32,735 nucleotides of DNA, taken from positions 1 through 32,735 of the forward strand of contig JAJFIT010000061.1 in NCBI GenBank assembly GCA_021774775.1. Direction: 5' to 3'. Shown piece after piece: positions 7,760 through 15,220 of the stretch (its first letter is position 1; each line of letters begins with the position of its first letter). Under the pieces are notes generated by a model that saw only the letters and a list, made by a program, of their open reading frames with translations, was not told the origin of the DNA and did no database searches. Both the position numbers and the translations under genes were made by a program. Source of the stretch: Alphaproteobacteria bacterium. GTDB taxonomy: Bacteria; Pseudomonadota; Alphaproteobacteria; Sphingomonadales; Kordiimonadaceae.

Positions 7760-7783
7760 TTTTTGTAAACAATTGTACAAAAA
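7760..7783. promoter_or_regulatory. Inverted repeat, possible operator before the TIR-TPR gene
   Basis: TTTTTGTA (7760-7767) and TACAAAAA (7776-7783) form a perfect 8-bp inverted repeat around AACAATTG. It lies 26 bases after the response-regulator stop and about 75 bases before the chosen start of the TIR gene. A possible promoter overlaps it (TTGTAC at 7773-7778 and TGATAC near 7796). The stem is A/T only, so it is not a good terminator. Confidence 0.35.
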
Positions 7784-7856
7784 TTGACCGCGTATTGATA
7801 CACTATGTGTTCAAGGGTTGTACTATATAACCTTAGGTAAGTTGGGGTGTCGATTA

Positions 7857-9929
7857 TTGTCAGAATTTCGCTATAAGGCTTTTATCAGTTATAGCCACCA
7901 AAACAGACAAATAGCGGCCTGGCTTCTGAAAAAACTCGAGGGTTACCGCGTTCCTGCGCATTTAAACGGTAGTAGCAGGCGGTTTGAGAAGTCCCCCATC
8001 ACCCTCGGTAAAATGTTTCGGGACCGCGAAGAATTATCCGCATCTGTTAGTCTCGATTCAAAACTTCTTGATGCAATTAAACAATCTGAGTTTATAATTG
8101 TTGTGTGTTCTCCCGATGCTGCGGCTTCGCGGCGGGTCAATGAAGAAATTGCTCAGTTCATCAAACACCGCGGTAGCAGAAATGTTCTTTGCTATATTGT
8201 TGAAGGCGAACCAGAGTTTGGGCCGATAACCGGACAGCCAGCGCAGGATTGTGTTTCGCCCGTATTGCGCAAATTGTATATTCAGTCCGGCCAAATTCCT
8301 GTGGCGGCTGATGCTCGTGGCGTCGGCGATGGCCCCTCGCGGGCGCTTCAGAAGATTATTGCCGGCTTACTTGGGGTTGATCTGGACGAATTAGTGCAGC
8401 GAGATGCGCGAAGACATCAAAGCCGGCTTGCGATGGTTGCGGCGGTTTCGGCTGGATTCGCCTTGCTGACGACTGGATTGTTGGTGCGGGCGAATTTGGC
8501 GGAAAGTGCTGCACAACAAGCCACTCTTGATGCTCAGTTGCAGAATGAACGTGCAGAAGATTTGATTCATTTTATGTTGGAAGATCTGGCAGGTACCAGA
8601 CTAGTTGAACTTGGCCGCCTGGACGTTCTCGATGCAGTCTTGGTTAAAGTAACAACCCATTATTCGGAACAGGACGATAATAAACTGGGCGATTCAGGTT
8701 TAGCCAGAAAAGCGCGGGCCTATCAACAATTAGGACGATTATATCTGGCAGGAAATATGCTCGATTCTGCCAATGAATTGTTTGAGTATGCGTTCCGCAC
8801 TACAGAGGCTTTGGCGAAAAGAAATCCTGGCTCAGAGGAAGCGGTTTTTTCTCATATAACGAGCCTGTATGGGATTGGCTTGAGTGATATTTTTCGCGGG
8901 CGCTATGTTGCGGCAGAAAAAGCATGGCGAGAAAGAGTAGAATACGGTGAAACTTTACTCCGTAACGAGAAGCATTCACAGTCAGTATGGGGTGAACTCA
9001 GCAACGTACATATACATTTGGGCTGGTCTTTGATGGAGCTGGGCCGCGTTGAAGAAGCTTATGTCGAGTTTAAAAAAGGTCGAAACTTACGGCAGGCCTA
9101 TGCAGACCGTTATCCCGAAAATACAACCGGATTGAACAATCTTGCGGGTGGTTTTTATCATGTTCAATGGGCAGAGTTGTACCTTGGCAAGAATGAACAG
9201 GCGTTGGAAAATGCGATAAAATCTAATGAAATATACAAAAAATTAACTGATACAGCTCTTTTGGATCAACGCGCTCGGGGGAATTATGCTCGCAGTCTGC
9301 GCTGGCTATCCGAAGCTGAGATTGCCGGTGGTAAATATAATGAGGCTTCCAAACACCTAAGACAGTCTGTCGCTATTCACAAAGAACTCCTTGATTTCGA
9401 ACCGAACGAAAAAACTTTTCAATATCAGGCTTGTGTTAGTTCAGTGATGCTAACGGAAGTGTTGATTGCCAACAGGAAGTTTAAAGAAGCTCAATCGGCA
9501 AATAATGCCATTTGCAGCAATGCGGCCGAGGTTTTGGCGCTTGATCATCCCTTAGTGCACAACCGTTTTTATGGATACCGGCAGGAACTGGTACGAATGA
9601 AATTGCAAATGCTGGACAAGCGCAACAGTCATGCGGCTGACGGATATACCAAATTGACATCGCGGTTTGAGCAGGAAACACCGGAAATCAAAAATTCCCT
9701 GTTGGGACGGCGTATTGCTCTTTCGTTGGCTATTTACGCTGTAGAATTGGGTAATCAAACGCACAATTTGCCCGGCGCGAAACGGGGATTGTCAAATATT
9801 GCTGCGAAAATTGGCTCAGGCCTTGGGGCTTTACATAGCCCGACCGCGAGGTTGTTATCGCGGGCAAAGCAGCTTTCTAGCCAAGCTTCTGGTGAAATAG
9901 AAAGTGAAGCTTTATCAATTGATTTTTGA
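7857..9929 (+). CDS. TIR-domain, single-pass membrane, TPR-repeat protein
   Basis: 690 aa from the TTG at 7857, chosen because GGGGTG lies 7 bases upstream and the product then begins just before the TIR fold; the ORF track start is a TTG at 7818. Residue numbers follow the ORF track. TIR domain about 18-165: YKAFISYSH, then FRDREELSAS, FIIVVCSPDAAAS and SRRVNEEI. Glu110 stands six residues after Ser104, where TIR NADases carry their catalytic Glu, but the usual Trp between them is Arg. A membrane segment follows at 205-224, then a helical C-terminal half with TPR-like repeats (about 290-530, e.g. AYQQLGRLYLAGNMLDSANELFEYAF). The TIR domain should be cytoplasmic and the TPRs periplasmic. Base composition looks more A+T-rich than its neighbours. 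Role unknown: NAD-cleaving effector, scaffold or stress sensor. Confidence 0.85.
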   Translation: MSEFRYKAFISYSHQNRQIAAWLLKKLEGYRVPAHLNGSSRRFEKSPITLGKMFRDREELSASVSLDSKLLDAIKQSEFIIVVCSPDAAASRRVNEEIAQFIKHRGSRNVLCYIVEGEPEFGPITGQPAQDCVSPVLRKLYIQSGQIPVAADARGVGDGPSRALQKIIAGLLGVDLDELVQRDARRHQSRLAMVAAVSAGFALLTTGLLVRANLAESAAQQATLDAQLQNERAEDLIHFMLEDLAGTRLVELGRLDVLDAVLVKVTTHYSEQDDNKLGDSGLARKARAYQQLGRLYLAGNMLDSANELFEYAFRTTEALAKRNPGSEEAVFSHITSLYGIGLSDIFRGRYVAAEKAWRERVEYGETLLRNEKHSQSVWGELSNVHIHLGWSLMELGRVEEAYVEFKKGRNLRQAYADRYPENTTGLNNLAGGFYHVQWAELYLGKNEQALENAIKSNEIYKKLTDTALLDQRARGNYARSLRWLSEAEIAGGKYNEASKHLRQSVAIHKELLDFEPNEKTFQYQACVSSVMLTEVLIANRKFKEAQSANNAICSNAAEVLALDHPLVHNRFYGYRQELVRMKLQMLDKRNSHAADGYTKLTSRFEQETPEIKNSLLGRRIALSLAIYAVELGNQTHNLPGAKRGLSNIAAKIGSGLGALHSPTARLLSRAKQLSSQASGEIESEALSIDF

Positions 9930-9952
9930 TTTAGGGTCAATGGAATTCTTGT

Positions 9953-11056
9953 ATGGAAACCACTGATTGCATTGTTATCGGTGCTGGCGTTGTTGGTTTG
10001 GCTGTAGCCAGTAAACTTGCCGCAACTGGCAGAGAAGTTTTGGTCCTTGAAGCCGAAAATGCAATTGGAACCCAGACATCCGCGCGCAACAGCGAAGTGG
10101 TTCACGCTGGAATTTATTATCCCCCAGCCAGCCTTAAGGCCGCTTTTTGTGTGTCTGGACGGAAAGCCCTATATCACTACTGTACGGACAGAGGTGTGCC
10201 GTTCAGCCGATGCGGAAAACTCATTGTTGCGACTGAGAATGACAACATATCCGATTTGGACGACATTCTCAAAACTGGTCAGGCCAACGGCGTAACAGAT
10301 TTGATAAAACTGGACCAGCCGCAGGTGAGGGAAATGGCTCCTGCTTTGAATGCGGCTGCGGCCTTATGGTCGCCGTCCACTGGTATTGTTGATAGCCATC
10401 AACTGATGCTTTCGCTGCTTGGAGACCTGCAGCGGCACGGAGGCGCGCTGGTGTTAAATTCCGGGGTCAAGAGCATGTCGTCGCACGGCGGCAAATTGCA
10501 GGTAACCGTTGATGACGATGTTGAAACAACCATACAGGCGCACACCGTCGTAAATTGTGCGGGTCTGGGTGCAGTTCCCGTTGCCAACCATACGAACGGC
10601 TTGCCGGCGTCAGCTATCCCGAGAGTTGACTATGCCAAAGGCAGTTACTTCGCCTATTCCGGTAAAGTGCCGTTTGATTGCCTGGTTTACCCGGTGCCGT
10701 CACCCGGCGGGCTGGGTATTCACCTGACGCTTGATCAGGCGGGTCAGGCCAGGTTTGGTCCGGATGTAGAGTGGGTCGAAGAGATTGATTATACCGTCGA
10801 TCAGAATTCTAGGATAAAATTTGTGAAGTCAATCCAGGCCTATTGGCCTGACCTCGAGCCATTACGGCTTCACGCTTCATATTCAGGCATTCGGATCAAA
10901 ACCTTTGCCAAAAACGCAGACTATCATGACTTTCTCATATCTGGCCCAAAAGACCATGGCGTTCCCGGGCTGATCAATCTGTTTGGTATCGAATCGCCTA
11001 GCCTGACGTCCTGTTTGGCGATAGCAGATTATGTTAGGGCCAAATTGGTAGTTTAG
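9953..11056 (+). CDS. FAD-dependent oxidoreductase, LhgO (L-2-hydroxyglutarate oxidase)-like
   Basis: 367 aa of the DAO family. The dinucleotide fold is at the N-terminus (IGAGVVGLAVASKLAATGREVLVLE, GxGxxG at 10-15, Glu33 for the ribose). RNSEVVHAGIYYPP (45-58) and the C-terminal LINLFGIESPSLTSCLAIA are typical of the L-2-hydroxyglutarate dehydrogenase/oxidase group, as is the length. Such enzymes oxidise a 2-hydroxy acid to the keto acid and pass electrons to quinone or oxygen. The substrate here is not certain. It begins 23 bases after the TIR gene on the same strand with no terminator between, so the two are probably co-transcribed. Confidence 0.85.
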   Translation: METTDCIVIGAGVVGLAVASKLAATGREVLVLEAENAIGTQTSARNSEVVHAGIYYPPASLKAAFCVSGRKALYHYCTDRGVPFSRCGKLIVATENDNISDLDDILKTGQANGVTDLIKLDQPQVREMAPALNAAAALWSPSTGIVDSHQLMLSLLGDLQRHGGALVLNSGVKSMSSHGGKLQVTVDDDVETTIQAHTVVNCAGLGAVPVANHTNGLPASAIPRVDYAKGSYFAYSGKVPFDCLVYPVPSPGGLGIHLTLDQAGQARFGPDVEWVEEIDYTVDQNSRIKFVKSIQAYWPDLEPLRLHASYSGIRIKTFAKNADYHDFLISGPKDHGVPGLINLFGIESPSLTSCLAIADYVRAKLVV

Positions 11057-11075
11057 GCAGGCCCGCCTTATTTTT
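11055..11075 (+). terminator. Weak hairpin with T-run after the oxidoreductase gene
   Basis: AGGC (11055-11058) can pair with GCCT (11065-11068), followed by TATTTTT. The stem is only 4 bp, so this is a weak candidate in the 28-base gap between two convergent genes. Confidence 0.25.
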
Positions 11076-11084
11076 GCTCCTGTC

Positions 11085-12353
11085 TTAATTTTTGTTCAAG
11101 ACAATATTGCCCTGCATAACCAGCGTAGGATTGCGCAAAACAGAAATGTTGGTGATTGGATTACCCCTCACCGCGATCAGTTCCGCCAGCATACCGGTTT
11201 TCACCTGTCCGATCTGGTCAGCCATATGCAGCAGGCTGGCGTTTACCGATGTGGCGCTGCGCAGGACGTCAACCGGCTCCATGCCATATTCAACCATCAG
11301 TTCCAGTTCCCAGGCGTTGTCGCCGTGATCAAACACCCCAACATCAGACCCGGCGCACATGATAACGCCCGCCTTCAGCGCGGCAGTGAAAGAGGCTTTC
11401 TGGTCGGTAATGCGCTTGGGTTCGGCCCCCTCGCCTTTCTTCCAGCCCTGATATCCGGCAATTGCTTCGCCGGCCGCCAGCGTTGGACACCATGCAACGC
11501 CTTCGTCTTTCATTAACTTAAAAATTTCAACGGTGCCCGCATTGCCGTGTTCGATAGTCTCAACACCGGCCATTATGGCCCTGCGCATTGCTTCTGGTGT
11601 AGAGGCGTGCGCGACGGTGTAACGACCAGATGAACGGGCTGTTTCAACAATTGTTCGAATTTCTGCCTCTGAAAAGGTTGGCATAGCCTCACCGTTGGGG
11701 CCCCAACGATAATCAGCATATACCTTGATGAAATCAGCGCCGTGGCCAATTTGATCGCGGGTTTCCGCAACCAAACCCATCCCATCCGCCGTTTCAGCCC
11801 CCAAGGGAACCCTGACATGCTCGGCGAAGCCTTTTGGGCCGTATGATCCAGTGGCAACAATTGCTTTGCCCGCTACAATCAACCGGGGGCCGGGAATTAC
11901 ACCTTTCTTCAGTGCCAGCTTAACACCTACGTCCACGTAGCCAGCGCCTTCGCTGCCCAGATCGCGCAGGGTTGTGTACCCTGCTTCTAAGGATGCTTTT
12001 AAGTGGTTACCTGCCCTGAGCGCCCGTTCTGCCCAGGATTCTTTCAGGACCTGATCATTCCAATTGGTCTCGTCGTAGGGGTGAAGCAGCACATGGCTGT
12101 GAAGTTCGATCAGGCCGGGCATAAGCGTTTGACCGGGCAGTTGGATAATCTCGGCAGCACTTTGTTCCAGGCTATCAAGACTGGCAATTTGGGCGATACG
12201 CCCGTTCGACACCAATACTGCTTTGCCAGTGATGAGTTTTGATGATTTTCCGTCAAAAATAGCATCCGGCACCAAAATAACGTCGTCCGCAGACAAGGGG
12301 GCGGCCACAATTGTCATCCACAGCACAAACGTGGTTCGTAAAAGATATTTCAT
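11085..12353 (-). CDS. Exported metal-dependent amidohydrolase (imidazolonepropionase/Xaa-Pro dipeptidase-like)
   Basis: 422 aa. I start at the ATG at 12353 rather than the track's 12410, because GGGGAGGGG sits just upstream and the protein then opens with a signal peptide (MKYLLRTTFVLWMTIVAAPLSA). The amidohydrolase barrel shows the metal ligands: HSH (His85, His87), Lys210 in FIKVYAD (likely carboxylated), His249 (VAHAST), His269 (IEHG) and Asp337 (GSDVG). This subgroup contains Xaa-Pro and Xaa-Arg dipeptidases and related cyclic-amide hydrolases; the substrate cannot be assigned. It should act in the periplasm. It converges with the oxidoreductase and lies about 90 bases downstream of the CadC-like gene on the same strand. 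Confidence 0.88.
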   Translation of the reverse strand: MKYLLRTTFVLWMTIVAAPLSADDVILVPDAIFDGKSSKLITGKAVLVSNGRIAQIASLDSLEQSAAEIIQLPGQTLMPGLIELHSHVLLHPYDETNWNDQVLKESWAERALRAGNHLKASLEAGYTTLRDLGSEGAGYVDVGVKLALKKGVIPGPRLIVAGKAIVATGSYGPKGFAEHVRVPLGAETADGMGLVAETRDQIGHGADFIKVYADYRWGPNGEAMPTFSEAEIRTIVETARSSGRYTVAHASTPEAMRRAIMAGVETIEHGNAGTVEIFKLMKDEGVAWCPTLAAGEAIAGYQGWKKGEGAEPKRITDQKASFTAALKAGVIMCAGSDVGVFDHGDNAWELELMVEYGMEPVDVLRSATSVNASLLHMADQIGQVKTGMLAELIAVRGNPITNISVLRNPTLVMQGNIVLNKN

Positions 12354-12444
12354 AACCCCTCCCCTGATTGATGCTTGGCTAATTGTATCCGGCGAAATAG
12401 CTGACAGCAAACAATTGCTGCAGTTTAAACATCAGAGGCCGATG

Positions 12445-13827
12445 TCACTGCGCTATTTGGGTATTTTTCAATTCTGACAGTCGGCTGCCATATGCCTTGG
12501 CGTAGGGAGCCAGTCGAAAAGCTTTTTCATAGGCTGCGATCGCTGCTTCGGTGTCCCCTCGCATCAGTTTAGCCTCCGCGAGCAAGGACAGGGCATAATG
12601 ATCACCAGGCGCTTGTTCCAGAGCGGCCTCCAGGAGGACGATTGCTGATTTCGTATCCGCTGAATCAAACAAAAACGCAGATGCCTTATCAACCAAAGCA
12701 AAATGATTTTGCGCGGGGGCCTGCAGGTCAGACAGCCGACTAAGGCGCGTGGTAAGCTGTGTGATCTGGTCGACCATGTCCGGGTTATCTTTCCAGCGAG
12801 CGGCGAGTGCCTCTGCCAACACTCGGATTGCCGGCGATATTTCCTCTTTCGCCAATAATGACGAAAGTTCACTTGCTGCAATGCGTGCCGCTCCAGGGTT
12901 CGAAAGCTGCATGAAATAACGGGCACGCCAATAGCTAACGGTTTCGTCGGGTGCGTAGCTGGCGGTGATTGGATCCACCTGAAGTCGATCGAGCATAGTA
13001 CCGAACAGCGGAAACAGTCCAAAGCTGCCGGCTGTAACGGGATGCATGCCTGACCATATTATCTCGTCGTTCTTGGGGTTTGACAGTACAAAGGATACCA
13101 CGTCGTCGGCGCCGTCCTTGATCAAGGTTCCTTTGAGTGAATATACCGGCGTGGAAGGCCCGTGACGGGTATAAATGCCGCCAGTTGGGTCCGGCGCGTC
13201 GAGATTCCACCAATGACGAATTACCAGAATATCCGGAACTTGAGAAAGATAGTAGGACGACATTTCGCTGATCGCGATTGCCAGCGGTATTTTTTCCCTA
13301 TCGCCACCCGAAGTGCGAACATCATTGATGGTGACAATGACGCCAGGTTTTTCGCTGTTGGCAAACTGAATTCGGTCAGGTGCCGTATTTTGTGTTGCAG
13401 TAGTGTTCCAGAGATAAACGACGCCGAGAATGGCTATCAATAATACGGCGAATCCCACCGGACCAAGAGGCCTCCATTTTTTTTGCTGGGCCGTCCTTTC
13501 ATTGGCTTCCGGCAATAATTGATATCCTTGCCGCGGGATGGTGGCGAGCATTTTGGGGTTATTGATGTCGTCGCCCAGTGCTTTGCGCAGTTTGGAAATT
13601 GCAACTGGGATAGTTTGTTCGCTTAACTCCCGACCTTGCCAGACCTGATCGATAAGTTGTTCTTTCGATATAATGTCGCCGCGCTGTGTACACAGCGCTT
13701 CCAGTAAATGCGCAATTTTATCCTCAAGTTTCAGCCTGTGACCGTCGCTGTGAACCAATTCGTTTCCGGGCGTTTTGAAGGCCCACGGCCCGATAACAAA
13801 CGAGGCTGATTTTGGTTTGTCTGACAC
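12445..13827 (-). CDS. CadC-like membrane-bound transcription regulator with C-terminal TPR-like part
   Basis: 460 aa, starting with GTG. Residues about 10-105 are an OmpR/PhoB-type winged helix (Trans_reg_C): LKLEDKIAHLLEALCTQRGDIISKEQLIDQVW, TIPVAISKLRKALGDD and the closing TIPRQGYQLL. A single membrane helix follows at 121-140. The rest (about 145-460) should be periplasmic and ends with helical repeats (HYALSLLAEAKLMRGDTEAAIAAYEKAFRLAP). There is no receiver domain, so, as in CadC and ToxR, a periplasmic signal is probably transmitted directly to the DNA-binding domain. The divergent neighbour encodes a secreted protein, and the shared intergenic region holds a repeated TTAAG element suited to this type of winged helix. 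Confidence 0.9.
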   Translation of the reverse strand: MSDKPKSASFVIGPWAFKTPGNELVHSDGHRLKLEDKIAHLLEALCTQRGDIISKEQLIDQVWQGRELSEQTIPVAISKLRKALGDDINNPKMLATIPRQGYQLLPEANERTAQQKKWRPLGPVGFAVLLIAILGVVYLWNTTATQNTAPDRIQFANSEKPGVIVTINDVRTSGGDREKIPLAIAISEMSSYYLSQVPDILVIRHWWNLDAPDPTGGIYTRHGPSTPVYSLKGTLIKDGADDVVSFVLSNPKNDEIIWSGMHPVTAGSFGLFPLFGTMLDRLQVDPITASYAPDETVSYWRARYFMQLSNPGAARIAASELSSLLAKEEISPAIRVLAEALAARWKDNPDMVDQITQLTTRLSRLSDLQAPAQNHFALVDKASAFLFDSADTKSAIVLLEAALEQAPGDHYALSLLAEAKLMRGDTEAAIAAYEKAFRLAPYAKAYGSRLSELKNTQIAQ

Positions 13828-13936
13828 GGTGGGCGCGGCTCCGGTGAATTTACTTCGATAAAATAAGGCTACTTAACCTTACAGGCGAAAGCGCTGGAAA
13901 TGCCAGCATTGAGAAACATTTCCTGTGTGAATTGGC

Positions 13937-13970
13937 CACATTTAAGGTTTCTTAAGGATCCTTAAGTGTG
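13937..13970. promoter_or_regulatory. TTAAG-repeat operator candidate between divergent genes
   Basis: TTAAG occurs three times at exactly 10-bp intervals (13942, 13952, 13962), so all face the same side of the helix. The second and third form a perfect 16-bp palindrome, CTTAAGGATCCTTAAG (13951-13966), and an outer near-perfect inverted repeat joins CACATTTAAGG (13937-13947) to CCTTAAGTGTG (13960-13970). Direct repeats about 10-11 bp apart are the usual target of OmpR-type winged helices, and such a regulator is encoded next door. The site lies about 80 bases before the plus-strand gene. Confidence 0.55.
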
Positions 13971-14048
13971 CGGATACCCTATTTTTCAGTTCAAGAAAAA
14001 CAAAAGACAGAGTTAAGCAGCAGAGAAACACAAGATTGAGGAAATACT

Positions 14049-15155
14049 ATGATTAAAGTCATCAAAGGCGTCTTTTATGGGGCGGCGATGCTAGCTATAA
14101 CTGTAACGGTACCGGCTGTGGCACAGGACATAGATGCCGCCCAGTGGGAACTGTCGGAAAATGGATCCCAAATCGTTACGCACCTTGGCAGGCAGAGCAT
14201 CCAGCTAAACAACGGCATCGCTGACCTGAAAAATACCAAGTTTCAGAATGGTACAATTAGCTTCGATATTGCCATGACAGAGAAACGCGGGTTTGCGGGC
14301 GTCTATTTTAGGAGAAGCGACAATTTTGCAGAGTATTTCTATCTGCGGTCTCACATGTCGGGCAATCCCGACTCCAACCAATACACGCCGAATTTCAATG
14401 GTGTTTCCGGGTGGCAACTCTATCACAGCCCCCGGTTCAGTGCGCCAACAGTGTATAAATTTGACCAATGGTTTCCTGTTAAGCTTGTGATCAAAGACAA
14501 TAAAATGGATGTCTACATTGATAGCGCCGAACCAGTTTTGCACGTTGATAACTTAATGGGGCCGTCAGCCGCTGGAGGCATTCGCATCGGTGGTGGATTC
14601 CAGGAATTTTATTTCAGCAATTTCAAAGCTGTTGCAGACAATTCAGTCACCACTGTTGGCAAAGCTGTACCGCGCGCTGAACTTCCTGATAATTTGATTA
14701 CTAAATTCAGTGTGGCCAGTACGGCTGTTCTTGGAACCTCAGTTGAAGGAAAAGCTGAGTTGGATAGAAAACTGCTGGATGGGCAAGTTTGGCAAACACT
14801 GGAGATAGACGAATCTGGCGCGGCCAACCTTGCCCGAGTGTCTGGCCGAACGCGTGATGTAAATACGTTGTTTGTGCGTAAAACCCTGACTGCCGACACC
14901 GCAAAAACTGTCCGGTTCCAATACGGCTTCAGTGATCGGGTAACAGTCTTTTTCAACGGCAGGGCAATTGCCTACGGCGATGATACCTATGTCACCCGAG
15001 ATTACCGCCATTTGGGCACCATTGGCCTTTATGACAGCGTTTTTCTGCCGTTAAAACGAGGCGAAAACGAATTGATATTCGCGGTTAGTGAGGGCTTTGG
15101 TGGTTGGGGCATCAAAGCCGCAATGGACCCTGTTGTCGGCGTTCAAATGGACTAG
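14049..15155 (+). CDS. Secreted two-domain protein (LamG/DUF1080-like plus beta-sandwich)
   Basis: 368 aa. A signal peptide covers residues 1-26 (cleavage near AVAQD). Residues about 30-200 resemble a concanavalin-like jelly roll: LKNTKFQNGTISFDIAM, FAGVYFRRSDNFAEYFYLRSH, WFPVKLVIKDNKMDVYIDS and GGIRIGG..EFYFSNFKA, the pattern of the 3-keto-disaccharide hydrolase (DUF1080) fold and LamG domains. Residues about 220-365 look like a galactose-binding-type beta-sandwich (FVRKTLTADTAKTVRFQYGFSDRVTVFFNGRAIAYGD, LPLKRGENELIFAVSEGFGGWG). It could bind or cleave carbohydrate in the periplasm or outside; catalysis is not evident. GAGGAAA supports the start. It is divergent from the CadC-like gene, its likely regulator, and ends at a strong terminator. 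Confidence 0.75.
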   Translation: MIKVIKGVFYGAAMLAITVTVPAVAQDIDAAQWELSENGSQIVTHLGRQSIQLNNGIADLKNTKFQNGTISFDIAMTEKRGFAGVYFRRSDNFAEYFYLRSHMSGNPDSNQYTPNFNGVSGWQLYHSPRFSAPTVYKFDQWFPVKLVIKDNKMDVYIDSAEPVLHVDNLMGPSAAGGIRIGGGFQEFYFSNFKAVADNSVTTVGKAVPRAELPDNLITKFSVASTAVLGTSVEGKAELDRKLLDGQVWQTLEIDESGAANLARVSGRTRDVNTLFVRKTLTADTAKTVRFQYGFSDRVTVFFNGRAIAYGDDTYVTRDYRHLGTIGLYDSVFLPLKRGENELIFAVSEGFGGWGIKAAMDPVVGVQMD

Positions 15156-15184
15156 CTCTTCCATGAATGCCGCTTCTGGAGAAG

Positions 15185-15218
15185 CCCGGGCAGACTTGAC
15201 CCCTGCCCGGGTTTTTTT
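15185..15218 (+). terminator. Strong Rho-independent terminator
   Basis: CCCGGGCAG (15185-15193) and CTGCCCGGG (15203-15211) form a 9-bp G+C-rich stem with a 9-nt loop, followed directly by seven Ts (15212-15218). It closes the secreted-protein gene and also separates it from the convergent gene ending at 15221. Confidence 0.93.
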
Positions 15219-15220
15219 GT

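Noticed and set aside
12354-12410. N-terminal extension of the amidohydrolase ORF
   Set aside because: The inner ATG has a strong ribosome-binding site and opens a clear signal peptide, which the extension would disrupt.
12564-13022. 152-aa ORF in another frame of the CadC-like gene
   Set aside because: It lies on the same strand within the regulator, whose winged helix, membrane segment and repeats are continuous; there is no sign of a frameshift.
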